From assembly GCA_963576475.1 (NCBI GenBank), contig OY754982.1, forward strand, positions 19,204,217 through 19,268,216: a stretch of 64,000 nucleotides of DNA, written 5' to 3'. Of the stretch, positions 52,977 to 64,000 are shown in pieces. The translations under genes and the position numbers were made by a program. The notes beneath the pieces were generated by a model, which was not told where the DNA came from, made no database searches, and saw only the letters and a program-made list of their open reading frames with translations. Every line of letters begins with the position of its first letter. Within the stretch, counting starts at the first letter, position 1. The stretch is from Molanna angustata. Lineage: Eukaryota > Arthropoda > Insecta > Trichoptera > Molannidae.

Positions 52977-53536
52977 ATACATATAAATAGAATAGAAAGA
53001 GTACAAAAAAAGTACCTTAAAACCGTCAACTACAAATCACACCTTCATTTTCCTAACTACACAGAATCCAGGAAATTTCACGGCCTTGAATCACTCGAGA
53101 ACCGAAGAACTCATAACGACCTATCACTTCTTCACAAAATAGTTAATAATTTTTTTGATGCTCCCCAAATAATAAGTAATATACTGTTTCATGTGCCAGG
53201 TAGAACAAGTAGACACTCAAATCTATTTCATATTCCACACTGTAGCACTAATCACAGAATGAATTCATGCTTTCCACGCATTTGTAAGCAGTATAACACA
53301 AGTTTTTACGACATTGATGTACTCAACAGCACATATCCGCAATATCGCAGGAGTATATCCGCAAAAACGCAGTGATACGAGACATGGAATACCAATCCTC
53401 TTTATTCCTTCCCCACTCCCCGCAATTCCTAAATATCCCCATTATCTATATCCCTAATTTTGAATTACTTATCTTGTTTATATTCTTTGTTATTATTATT
53501 TATTTTTTTTTGTTTTAAGCTGTATACTTTAATTTT

Positions 53537-53690
53537 AATTAAGTTTTTAACTCACTCCACTGTATATGTTTTTTAAGCTAACTTGTCCTTTTTTTATATT
53601 ACGCATGTTGTTTAATTAAGTTTTTAACTCACTCCACTGTATATGTTTTTTTAAACTAACTTGTCCTTTTTTTATATTACGCATGTTGTG
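53537..53690 (+). repeat. 77-bp tandem duplication in the LINE 3' UTR
   Basis: Two copies beginning AATTAAGTTTTTAACTCACT at 53537 and 53614. They differ slightly (TTTTTTAAGC versus TTTTTTTAAAC). The copy of this UTR at 10897-11160 carries one unit. Confidence 0.85.
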
Positions 53691-53790
53691 GGAACTATTT
53701 TGGCAAATTACTGATATTTGTTATTGTTTTTGTTTATGGATTATAAATTGCTGTATGTTTCCCCTTAAATTAAATAAATAAATAAACATG

Positions 53791-54565
53791 TTTAAAAAAA
53801 TACCAAATTACTTGTAACGTAAGTACAAGAATGAATTCAAAAAATTCGAGTATCGCTTGACTTAAATAAACGCCTGATTTTATGCACCTGTGAGAGACCC
53901 GCGGTGCGTTTTTATAAGCGCACCACAGATTCTATAACAAATGTATGGAAACTTAGATAACGTACTGGCTCGTGAAATGATAGATATTTCATACGAATGT
54001 TAGAGGACTTTGGCGCGCCGCACCGCTAAGCTATGTAGTTTGCCGATTCTTTGTTAGGCGGCGCGCATTTCACTGTTGTTTAAATATGTTTGTTTGATTA
54101 TAAATTATGTATACCTAACTCATTGTATATTGTATATTTTTTCTACATGACTGAGTATTATTGAATTCTGTGTGGATTTTTGTGTTATGTTGAAAATTAA
54201 CTTTGCACAATTTAAAATCTTGACGATTTTAGAAAGGTTTCAATTTGACAACTGTTATTAAAATTATGGTCTACCAGAGTCTTCTTCACAATCCGTTAAA
54301 CTAATATGTACAATTTCCACGACTTCCGTTGGGAGTGAACGTTATTTTTCCACATTAAATAGAACAAAAATATGTTTAAGAAACACCATGACACATGCAG
54401 GACCGTCTCAACGCATTGTCTGCTGATCACCGAAAGAAAGTTGATTCAGACAATACAGGATTTTAATATGCGAGTAATTAAGAGTTCGTAAGTATAAAAG
54501 ATCAAATCCTTCCTACAAAAAATAAATAAGCGTTTTTGTTTTGCTCCACCGAACCGTTAAAATTA
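53791..54565. other. unassigned sequence
   Basis: A CpG-containing patch (53895-54070, GGCGCGCCGC) without coding signature. No gene was recognised. Confidence 0.4.
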
Positions 54566-54765
54566 TTAGTTAGCAGCCGCCACTGCTTGTGAGTGTGGCA
54601 CTGTGCAGGACAACTCACACCTTCTCTCACTCCCCTTGATTGGAGTTACATGTACACATGAAGACACCGTGACAGCGAAGGAAAGCGGCATCCGGGTGGC
54701 CGAGCACAGGAGTTTTGTAATTTGATGGTGTTCCGGACACGGAAAGTAAGTAAGTACTAGTAAAT
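54566..54765 (+). pseudogene. LINE ORF2 C-terminal fragment
   Basis: The plus strand reads AATACECGTVQDNSHLLSLP, then CTHEDTVTAKESGIRVAEHR and a stop at about 54723. This matches the C-CG-HLL-P tail common at the C-terminus of Jockey-like LINE ORF2. Only about 55 codons remain. Confidence 0.55.
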
Positions 54766-57422
54766 AAATCAAAATATAACGTTTACTTTCTTTTGTATAT
54801 ATTTTTTCATCATTTACTGATTATATAACGGATCACTGTTGGCTTCGTTCCGTACTTCTATTATGGACGTGAATTTGGTTGAGGTAGGGTTTTTTTATGC
54901 ACGCGAATCTGAAAATGGAATACTCTGAACATGGTAACAAATGAGTGACCTTAGTGCTTCATTACAATATAGCGATTATATTTAATAAAATTATGTACCT
55001 ACATTAATTATAATAGTAAGTACATCAATTTCAAAAATAAGTACATAAGTTGCAATATTACGTACATCAATTATAATAATAGGTATATCAAAATGTAGAC
55101 ACTCTCGAATCAATCGAGTTTAAAAACAGGATGCAAGAAACGAACATGATGTATGGACATACAATACACAGACAAATCAAATAAATATACCTACTTATAA
55201 ATAGTTATTAAATAAAACCTACAAATCACCAAATTAGTTAGAACCTCTTGAATTCTATGAGCTTTTGAAAGCGTTTACTTGTTCACGTACATTATCCAAA
55301 GTTTATTTGATAAAAGTCTTCCGTCGTAATGAAGATTTATCGATACTTGATGTTGTTTAATAGGTCGTTAATAGGTACTCCGCTGAAAAAAATTAACGGC
55401 GCTCTACTCGTTCTTGGTGATGGTCTCAGGTCTTTTTACGACCATCTACCACGCATTTCTGTGCGGTAGTTAACTCGATGCTGGGTCTAATGGCGTATGC
55501 ACGTGAATTCAACACATGATATATGCGCCAAAGGTTAGGGCTTATTCCACTCTATCACGACTCTGCGTTATCCCTGTGTTTTATCACAAAATCAAAAATA
55601 ATAATAATAATATTGCTCAAGCGTTGTTGGCCCATTACCTCGAGTCAGTCGACAATTTATAGCTTCGTTAAGGGTGATATGGATAAGTTATATTGTCTTC
55701 TTGTTAATTTTTACTTTAATGCTTCACAAAACACAAGCTTTCGTGGGAATCGTTTCTAAGTCATGTTTTCATGTAGTTTTATGATCCATTTATTACAAAA
55801 AAGGTCTATAAAGTCTTACTAAAAGAACATGAAAGTTATTTTTTTAAAATTGCTCTAAATAAGAGTTGTCAGAATTGTGAATCATGTTGGCAACATTGAT
55901 TTTTGTCAAGTTTTTCCTTTCCTGTTTCATCTTCCTTGATGCTGCTGCCTTTATTTCTAATGTTTCCTTTTTTCCATTTTATTAATTAAAGTATCTACCT
56001 ATATCTAATTATTTTACACTTTAATTGATTCCTTGTTTTTCTTTTTCTTGTATGTATTGACTTTTTTTTCTTTTAATAAGGCACAGCCGTGACATCATCT
56101 TACGTGTTCATTCCAGTATCGTCTTTTTAGTCTACCCCTTTTAATTTTTTCTGTATTACATATTTTCCTTATTTATGTATTATTTTATATCTATCCCTAA
56201 GTATGCTTCCGGTTTGTATCTAAGTGTTTTAATTTCGGATGTTCTGAAAATTGATTTAGTTCTTTTTACTTTCAAAACTCGTTCGTTACTTTTGGTAGTT
56301 ATGTCATGTACTCGTACTTTTGCAAAATTACGATATTTTATAATTATATTAATTAATTATTTTACAAAAATAGGTATTCAAGAATTTATACTCTGTATAA
56401 TTTAAATTAAGCTATAATTCCTCCGGCTCTGCAATTGTCAATTGTAAATCTAGCAATATAGTAGACTCTGATTCGAATCCTACGTTTCCTTCAAAATCCA
56501 GTGTAGTCATTAGGGCAAAAAATTTTCGTCGCCGGAAATCGAATCTGTAACATGGGATATATAACATACTGAATCCCAATAGCCAAATTTAAGTAGGTAA
56601 TATGTTGAATTGTTAATGCTAGGATTCAATGTATAACTGTTAAATTAGCATTTAGAATTATATTCGCTTATAAAGAGGGATATTTTCTTATTATGTCCCT
56701 TTAATGTTGAAGGTATGTAATACGTTCTCATGGAAAATAACGTTTTATTTTTTGGGTTAACAATGTGTGTGGGCAGTAAATATTCAGATATATTTGTGCC
56801 TACGTGAATAATATCGATCGTAATTGTTCAAAGTTTTCTTCGAATAACGCAGGACATTGTTATGGCAGATTTGCTAAATCCGGAATATATTGGATAGGTA
56901 TTATACAGTGATTACTTAAAATATCCGTTGGGGAATTCTCTCTCATATTAGAAGTATATCAAGTCTATGTTTAGTATAAGTATGTAGAGTGTAGTTATAC
57001 TGTACTTATAACAATGATCCGGATAACAGGCACTAACATGTTGCGAGTTTCAACGGAAGGGAATATTACTGAAACTCTGAAACATAACATGGCTGATCTT
57101 GAACAACAGGCTACTCTCTAAACATCAATGGTTTTAACTTGTGGCATTGTTTGAAATAAACCAAAAATGTTATAATTTTGTTACAATTCAATTCTTTTAA
57201 ATTTTCATTTATAGGCAAGCAATGTGTGATTCATAATATGTTGACTAGATTAATTGACATGAACCATTTAAGATAACAAAAAAAAAATATTTTTTGATCC
57301 TCGTGATCTAAATTTTATCGTTTTTTAATCAAATTAATGAATAAACTTACATTTCCATTCGCATCAACACTTTGTCTACCAGAGAATTTAGTTTTTATGG
57401 TTAGTGTTTATCGATATATTAT
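54766..57422. other. unassigned sequence
   Basis: No gene is supported. There are AATAATAATAATA at 55596-55610 and ATAATAGTAAGTACATCAA-like short repeats at 55005-55090. Small frames (55523-55759, 56175-56405) have no domain. Confidence 0.4.
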
Positions 57423-58138
57423 TCCAACTGTAGATTTGTTCAAGAGAAATAATTTTTCTTAACATATCGACAAAGTATCAAGCCAAGATACGCGAGACTT
57501 GTATGCGAAGTCTATATTTTACACGTTTTTTCCAACTGTAAAGTCAAAAAACACCACCTTAGAGGCTTCGCAGCATATATGTTCTGTATATGGATTTACT
57601 CAGAATTCAGAGTAGAGCATTTAGTGTGTCTGTGTGTCCGTCCCCCCTTATAACTTTTGATCCGCTCAATTCACAAAGCCCAAAATTCAGAATACATAGA
57701 TAATTTTTATACTAAATACTAAAGTTTTTAAAAATATAGAAAAACTGGATAATTTAATTTTCTATAAAGAATACATTGTAGTAGTACATTTAAATTTGTT
57801 AAAACAATTTTTATAAAAATTGAATTAAGTGACGACATCGCTTCATACAGTTTGTACGGCAGTGGCCTATATACATACACAATATCTAAGGAGACTTATT
57901 AGTTTGATACTTAATCTACAAACACACATACACACCATCATGCTGTTTTCATATTCTGGGTAGGAAAAAAGGACAGACCTTCACAATATCCTATCTTAAT
58001 ATGCATACCTACATGTGTTATATAGAAAACAAAATATCTTAAATATTCAATAATTTGGATTTATGGGGTTTATATTTTGGTACGTATTCTTCAACTATCG
58101 CCATCGACATTTGGATATCATGTTTTACAAGCAACTTG
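57423..58138 (+). mobile_element. Helitron-like element, copy E (internally deleted)
   Basis: It starts TCCAACTGTAGATTTGTTCA with an AAGAGAAATAATTTTTCTT hairpin. The family body follows (GGCTTCGCAGCATATATGTT, then CCCCCCTTATAACTTTTGAT, CCGCTCAATTCACAAAGCCC). It ends CAACTTG, a variant of CAACTAG, at about 58138. At 716 bp it lacks roughly 280 bp of the interior present in copy B. Confidence 0.58.
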
Positions 58139-59219
58139 TATATATTATAATTACCATGAAAATAGGTAGTTTTTACTGTCAATAGTATATTTCGGTATTC
58201 CTAATTATTTTTATGAACTATTTTTAATATTATGTAATAAATTTAATTATGAGTTGAAAAAAATATTTAAAATAAACTCTAGATGGATCTTTATTGTTTG
58301 TTTAAGATTTATTTTTTCTTACACTTTTGTTAACTATGTCGATTAATTTATCTTTTTTCCTTTGTTTCAGGTAAATCATTTATTGGATCATTAAATATTT
58401 AACAAAGGTACATATCCTTCACAGTCATCTATAGCAGAAAGTATTTGGTAAGTTCCTAGTCATATTTATTTTCTCCTCTGTTTTAAAATTTTTCTCTATC
58501 CTATAAGGAGTTCTGCTATTTTTTGTTGGTTTTTCCGTGTTTGTCACTCAATTTATTTTAACCTTTATTTATTTTCATCATCAGCCGTCTTTTTTTTCAT
58601 AAAAGGTATATTTTTCATTTGACCTATCTACATTGCGTGTTTTCCTTTCAAAATACAAATATCGAGTTGTTTTTTTTTTCTTCAATTGCGCTGCAGCCCA
58701 AATCGAGACTTGGCCTCCTTCAACTTCTGCCTTCAACTATGTACTTTTTTCCATTTGAACTTTCAGGAGCTGTGATAATACTGATATGTTCCTAGAATTA
58801 CTTCTTTTCAATGTATGTTCAATCCCAAAGATTATAATTTCCTATGTGTATAATAATATTCGCAGTGTCTTCATCATCTTTGTTTATTCCGTCTGGTAGA
58901 TTAAGATGTTATTTCCGTGTGGGTGGTAGCATTGACTCCCATCTCTTATACTACAATGCTAATCCTAGGATTCACTCGTATATCGCTTGTTCTTCCTGTA
59001 ACAAATGCAGTACCGAATTTGCTGTATGCATTTTTGAACATTAAGATATTTAAAAATATAGTTTATACACCCGTTTAAGGTTATTGCAGAGAGGATTTGA
59101 GGTTTTTGAGAATTTTGTCTTGTAATTTTCCACTCTTATGTATCTTTCATTTTTTACGTCAATTTCTCAACGGACGAAAAACAAATTAAGATGAACCACT
59201 CGCTTCGAAACCGGTCGTA
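58139..59219. other. unassigned sequence
   Basis: AT-rich with pyrimidine tracts. No gene was recognised. The frame at 58844-59044 has no domain. Confidence 0.4.
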
Positions 59220-59374
59220 TTTTTTTTTTTTTTTTTTTTTTTTTTGTTGGCTCTTCACCCGTTAAGAGTGTTCTCAGCCATCTAAGTTAAAATATTAAAC
59301 TGTCAAAATAGAGAAACCTAAATTATTTTTGTATATTTATTTTACTTCGATCAATTTAAATTTTATGAACAGAG

Positions 59375-62300
59375 TTAAATTTTAATGTCATTAATTTTGA
59401 TGAATTTTTTGAGCAAAATGTTTACCTGCCTGGAATTGTAGCTCAACAATGTCCTCACATTTGTTGGCATTGGAACCCCAATCTCTGTGAGGTCGGTAAA
59501 AAAGGACGGATACCTATCGTTTATGGGGCATTCAAGAAACAAATGATCCAGTGTCTCATCACCAATCATACATTCGCAGAGACTGCTATCAATGATCCCT
59601 ATTTTTTTTAAATGCTCTCTGGTACAACAGTGTCCCATGCGGATACGTAACGCTGATGGAATGTTTGTCAAAAGCTTTATCATGGAACCATGGCTTATTG
59701 ACAATTGTTTGTTGGGTCGTTTTGTAAAGTCTACCCTTTTTCAGTGAGCTTGTGTCCCAATATAACTGCCATTTATTCATCAGACGGTTTTTTGCGATTG
59801 GTAGGAGATCGTTTTGTGTAATATTGGGATGTGTCCGTGTGTTTCCATATGTTGCTCTCTTAGCCAATTCATCCGCTTTCTCATTTCCTGGTATACCACA
59901 GTGACTTGGTATCCATGCCAGACAAAGTTTTCTGTTTTGGTTGCATATTTCTTTGATTTTTTTCCATATATCTATACAGTAGTGGTCATCACTATACAAA
60001 ATAGGGGATTTAGAGAGTTTTTCGAGTGTACTTAAGGAATCGGTCAATATTAATATCTTTAAGAATCGTTTTTTATTTGCATAGTTCAAAGCCTCTATTA
60101 TAGCTATACATTCTGCTGAGAATATTGTAGAATCTTTATGGAGAGTCAAAAGTAATTCAACTTTATCTGAATCACTAAATACTGCTGCTCCAGTATTGCT
60201 TTTGCAGTCCATTTTTGATCCATCCGTATAAAGTATTTTCCAGTCATTCCATTTGGATTCAATTACGTGTTTAAGTCTTTTAGATGCAAAAGCATCTGGA
60301 GTTATTCCTAATGAGTGGATTATGTTTGGCGGCTCGATTAAATTTTGATAGGGTAATGAGTAAACTGGGAGTGTCTCAGATTTAATGAAATCCGATGAGT
60401 ATTGGTCTAAAAAGGTGAGGCTATTTACAAGAGGAGGGAAGATTTTATGTTTCCAAAATGGTGATTGATTTGTGAATATTTTAAGCATAGCGATTTTTCT
60501 AATTAGAGGGTGGAATTTAATAATATTGCATTTTAAAACAAATTTATCTGACAGATACTGTTTTCTCAGCTCAAGTGGTGGGTCCACGGCTTCCACCTGG
60601 AGTGCACATACCGGTGTCGATTTCATAGCGCCTAATATAAGTCTCAGACCTTCAAATTGTATTCTATCTAAGCGTTGTAAATTTTTCTTGGAAATTGGAC
60701 TAAGTAAAAACGCTCCATAGTCGATTTGACTGCGAACGTATGATATATACATTAAACGTAGAACAGAAGGGTGACCTCCCCACCAAGTACGGGTTACAGC
60801 TCGCATTGCATTTAGTCCAGACTGGCATTTGTTAATGATATGTGTAACTTGAGAGTTCCAAGATAGTCTGGAATCCAAAGTGATACCAAGAAATCTTAAT
60901 TCCGAAGAGACAGGGAGGATAATGTCATTTAGTTGAATTTTTATATGTGGTATAGAGCGTTTTTTTGTAAACATAATGGCTTTACATTTGGGAGGACTGG
61001 GATTCAGGCCATTTTCAGATAACCACGAAGAAATATTTTTGAGAGTATTATTCATAATGTTCTCCATTTGTTGGATTTTTTTCCCTGATACATAAATAAA
61101 AAAATCGTCTGCATATATCAGTAACTGTGCCGAGGGTAACAGTACATGAAAAATCTCGTGAATATAAATATTGAAGAGGATAGGGCTAAGGACTGACCCC
61201 TGTGGCAAGCCTCTGTCGACTTTTCTTTCTTGAGTATCAATTCCTCGAATGTCGAGAATGATTTTTCTATCCAGGAGAATATTCATTATGAAGATGGCTA
61301 ATTTTAGGGGGATTCCAATTCGGAGAAGTTTAGATTTAAGAAGGGAGAGAAGCACATTATCATATGCACTTGTGATATCTAAGCTTACTCCTATGACCTG
61401 TTCTTGTCTAGAGAAAGCTAAAAGAATATCCGTTGTTAAATTGGCTACACTTTCTACTGAGGATTTTTTTTTTCTGAAGCCAAACATATTGTACGGCAAA
61501 ATATTTTTGTTTTCAACGAACCAATCAATTCGTCTTTTTATAATATGTTCTGTTAATTTAAGCAGAGTTGATGATAATGCTATTGGTCTGTAGTTGACAC
61601 CTGAATTAGGGTCCTTTAGTGGTTTCAAAATTGGGATAATGAGTTGAGTTTTCCAAGATTCTGGGATAACCCCAGTATCGAACATTATGTTTATTAATTT
61701 TAAGAGATATTCAAGAATTTTGTCGCTACTATTATGTAAGATAATATATGGGATCCCGTCTATTCCAGGTGAAGTATTTTTTACCACTTGTAAGACTGAT
61801 TTTAATTCGTCTATTTGGAATGGGGCATCTAGCCAGTTACTGCTAGTATGTGAATATTGTAACGAGATTTCATCGATGTTAACAGCATACGGTGGGGCCA
61901 TTTTATTTAAGAAATCTTCTGACCATAGTTTAGGGCATGATTTAGAAGATGGGGTTTTGTATGAGCCACGAAATTTTCTGATATTATTCCAAACTTCTGA
62001 AATTGGAACTTGGATACTAAGTGATGTGCAGAAGTCTTTCCACCCTTTTCTTTTCTTGTTTTTGAGGAACCGTTTGACTTTAGCTTGAACATTTTTAAGA
62101 TACAAGAAATTTTCAAGTGTCATGTTATGCTTGTAGTCTTTATATGCTTGCTTCCTAATTGACGAATGTTCTTCGCACGCTGAGTCCCACCAAGGAGGAG
62201 GTAAGGGATACTTTTTGAATTTGGGATTCTTTTTAGGTATAAATTTTTCTGATATTTCAATCGTTTTAATAAATTCATCGTAGCATTCTTGTAGGTTTTC

Positions 62301-63104
62301 TATTGAGGGGGGAGTAAATGTTATATTGGGGTTGTTGGTGTAATGATTATATCCTGACCAATTAGCTTTTCCAAAATTACAAACATTTTTATCGAATTTG
62401 TTGTTTCTTTTGGATTTTGAGTTTTCAATATGAGAGGTATATATGTATCTGTATGACGGTTGTGAATAATGCAAAATTATTGGAAGATGATCACTATTGA
62501 ATGGGTCAGAAAGTATTTTCCAATTCAAGTATGGAGCAATATCGGGACTACATATTGTTAAATCTACTGCGCTGATTCGTTGATTTGGCACAGGGATACG
62601 TGTCGGTGATCCGTCGTTAATAATGCAAAGATTCAACTCATTTAGCAGATCAACTATAATTCTACCTAATTTTGTGCATGATGATGAACCCCACATGTTA
62701 TGGTGAGCATTAAAATCTCCCATAATTATAAAGGGATGTTTTATTCGAGAAATTATGGTTCTTAAAATATTTTTGGTGGGTTGGAAATTAGGAGAAATAT
62801 AAATTGAGACAAAAGTTGTACCGTCTATTTCCGCAGCAACAACTTGTGATGGACAATTTATTGGTTTTAAATTTATCTGGTTAAAGAAAAATGTGTCTTT
62901 TATTAATAACGCAGCTCCACCTTTGCCATCATGTCTATTATCTTTTAGGCATTGGTAGCCGGGAATTTTGAATGTTTTTTCATCGCGGAGCCAGGTTTCA
63001 GATAGTGCCGCTATTTGAACCTGGTTCTCGGATAGCAATTTTAAAATAGAGTCTTTATTAGGTATTGCACTTCTGCAGTTCCACTGGGCAATATTTAAGG
63101 CCAT
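59375..63104 (-). pseudogene. LINE ORF2: endonuclease, RT, RNase H; C-terminal frameshift
   Basis: The ATG at 63104 lies 52 bp after the ORF1 stop. APE-type endonuclease occupies residues 1-215 (NIAQWNCRS, ALSETWL, IIMGDFNAHHNMWGSS, NSDHLPIIL). RT follows, with DGIPYIILHN, YRPIALSSTLLKL, GLPQGSVLSPILFN and catalytic YADD near 660. RNase H starts near 956 (LYTDGSKMD, AECIAIIEAL, AWIPSHCGIPGNEKADELA). The frame stops at 59589, but the family's C-terminal motif (IRMGHC ... CECMIGDETLDHLFLECP) is open in another frame at 59704-59375. A one-base indel or shift must therefore lie at about 59620-59700. This probably weakens or kills the enzyme. Confidence 0.88.
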
Positions 63105-63156
63105 TTTGTATGAAAGATTATACAGGGAATTATTGTGCGAGTTACAAGTTTAAGGT

Positions 63157-64000
63157 CTAATTTGTTTCTGTGATAGAGTTTGAATCGATATCTTCTTTAT
63201 TTAGGTTGTTATTGAGTATATTGACAGTATTTTGTAAGGTGTTATTAATAAGTGCATCGTTGGACGGTACTGAGATATAGTGTTCTGTGGTAAGGAGTTC
63301 ATGGATCATATTGTATATGCAATTTAGAATTATTTCTTTACGACTATAATTAATGTCTTCAGGTATTATTGTATCTGGGGTAGTTTCATTTGTTAACGGG
63401 AGAGCACATCCATTTTTAGGTACTGGATGGTTTCCATTTGGTGCAATTAATAATGAGTTGATTTGTTTTTTATCCAAGTAAGGGGGGGTATTACTATGTT
63501 TTTTAAGATTATTTTTGTTTGAAGGGGTGATTACCCTCCATTTTGGCGTGAAATTATTTTGTGTTTCAATTTTGTTTGAATTGTTGACAGCTTTCGTTTT
63601 TTCTGAGTATGATATTTTCACGGAGGGAAACATTCCAGCTGCTTCGATATACGATATACTTTGGTCAGCCATTACTTTCTTAATGTTCCTCTGTCTTGTC
63701 AATTCTGGGCAATTTATATCGATAGCCTGGTGATTTCCCGAGCAATGAACACAAATAGTATTTTCTTGAGTTACATTACATGTGTTTCCAAGATGATGTA
63801 AAGTGCATTTAAAACACCTAGGTGCTGCAGATTTGCAGTTAGTTTTAGTGTGTCCGTATCTTAAACATTGATGACATTGAATAGTAGGGAATATGTAAGT
63901 TTCTACTGGTAGACGATTGTAAAAGAGGTAAAGGTGTGATGGGAGTTTTTGCCCTTCGATTGTGACCACAACAGTTTGAGATGGTTTCCATGTCGGGATT
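63157..64000 (-). CDS. LINE ORF1 (Gag-like, CCHC fingers), partial
   Basis: The frame is open across the right window edge and stops at 63157. Three Cys/His clusters are near the visible N-terminal part: CHQCLRYGHTKTNC (CX2CX4HX4C), CFKCTLHHLGNTC, and CVHCSGNHQAIDINC. This array is standard for I/R1-like ORF1 proteins, which bind the LINE RNA. The GTG at 63969 is not the start; coding continues upstream. The C-terminal half is low in recognisable features and Asn-rich. Confidence 0.85.
   Translation of the reverse strand, partial: IPTWKPSQTVVVTIEGQKLPSHLYLFYNRLPVETYIFPTIQCHQCLRYGHTKTNCKSAAPRCFKCTLHHLGNTCNVTQENTICVHCSGNHQAIDINCPELTRQRNIKKVMADQSISYIEAAGMFPSVKISYSEKTKAVNNSNKIETQNNFTPKWRVITPSNKNNLKKHSNTPPYLDKKQINSLLIAPNGNHPVPKNGCALPLTNETTPDTIIPEDINYSRKEIILNCIYNMIHELLTTEHYISVPSNDALINNTLQNTVNILNNNLNKEDIDSNSITETN

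Larger units (their letters stand above)
44989..53375 (+). pseudogene. LINE ORF2: endonuclease C-terminus plus reverse transcriptase, split by gypsy insertion
   Basis: ORF2 nicks target DNA and reverse transcribes LINE RNA. The frame opens at 44989 (GTG, no ATG) directly at the second half of the APE endonuclease: MIITGDFNLPTLSWNP, then RTLDLILTN and EDSHHPAL. About 130-150 N-terminal residues, including the first catalytic Glu region, are missing. RT motifs follow: KKGCGNDGIPPSFI, YRPISILSTISKIFER, YSKAFDKVNH, PQGSILGPLLFN and catalytic AYADD (about residue 554-558). The frame breaks at 47077. After the gypsy and its ATAC duplication it continues in the same frame from 52981 to the stop at 53373, giving the normal post-RT tail. 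Two lesions: internal deletion and insertion. Confidence 0.85.
43717..53790 (+). mobile_element. Jockey/CR1-like LINE, interrupted by a gypsy element
   Basis: Order: ORF1 (43727-44992), ORF2 (44989-47077, continuing 52981-53375), 3' UTR with an internal 77-bp duplication, and an AAATAAATAAATAAA tail at about 53767-53785. The gypsy element occupies 47078-52976. The 5' UTR is essentially absent and the endonuclease N-terminus is missing, so this copy was defective before the gypsy arrived. A second, UTR-only copy of the family lies at 10897-11160. Confidence 0.85.
59220..64000 (-). mobile_element. I-like LINE, runs off the right edge
   Basis: On the minus strand the order is ORF1 (63157 to beyond 64000), ORF2 (63104-59375 with one frameshift), a 3' UTR of about 130 bp and a 26-nt poly(A) tail (T-run 59220-59245). 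A CCHC-type ORF1 plus an ORF2 with endonuclease, RT and RNase H is the I/R1/LOA-type architecture. ORF2 is otherwise open for 1171 codons, so the insertion is young. Confidence 0.88.

Overview
The window looks like a nuclear genome segment of an arthropod, probably an insect. It is AT-rich, has no operons or bacterial signals, and is packed with eukaryotic transposable elements: non-LTR retrotransposons (LINEs), an LTR retrotransposon, a mariner, hAT-like and other inverted-repeat elements, Helitron-like elements and tRNA-derived SINEs. Frequent TACCTA/TAGGTA words and the LINE protein types would fit Hemiptera or Lepidoptera, but I cannot resolve the order. I see no convincing host protein-coding exon and no functional tRNA or rRNA gene.

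Layout. Positions 1-20 kb hold Helitron-like copies A and B (A is split by an hAT-type MITE with an 8-bp target duplication), two SINE families, several dead LINE 3' ends and a 1.67-kb inverted-repeat element (17544-19216). Positions 20.6-24.2 kb hold an interspersed repeat that runs directly into 24 almost identical 99-bp units, followed by five 76-bp units. Positions 26.7-31 kb hold a 169-bp duplication and a Helitron-like copy containing a nearly complete but broken mariner. Positions 31.7-43.7 kb are mostly LINE 3' fragments, SINEs, a 98-bp near-perfect hairpin and a 275-bp MITE.

Positions 43.7-53.8 kb hold the most informative structure. A Jockey/CR1-like LINE (ORF1 with a PHD-like finger, ORF2 with partial endonuclease and RT) is interrupted by a complete 5.9-kb Ty3/gypsy retrotransposon. 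The two 200-bp LTRs are identical and are flanked by the 4-bp target duplication ATAC, so the insertion is very young. The gypsy element has a Gag with an N-terminal SAP-like motif and a CCHC knuckle. Pol lies in the -1 frame and carries protease, RT, RNase H and integrase. After the integrase it has an unusual ~220-residue extension that reads as a TARG1/OARD1-type macro domain (ADP-ribose-binding or -hydrolysing fold) followed by a CCCH zinc finger at the very C-terminus. This is the best candidate here for an undescribed system: a retrotransposon that appears to have captured an ADP-ribosylation-related module.

Positions 53.8-59.2 kb are largely unassigned sequence with one LINE fragment and one more Helitron-like copy. 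Positions 59.2-64 kb hold, on the minus strand, the poly(A) tail, ORF2 (endonuclease, RT, RNase H; one C-terminal frameshift) and the CCHC-containing ORF1 of an I-like LINE that runs off the window. The window is thus a nested record of transposition: MITE and mariner within Helitrons, LINE fragments within a SINE, a SINE within a LINE, and a gypsy within a LINE.
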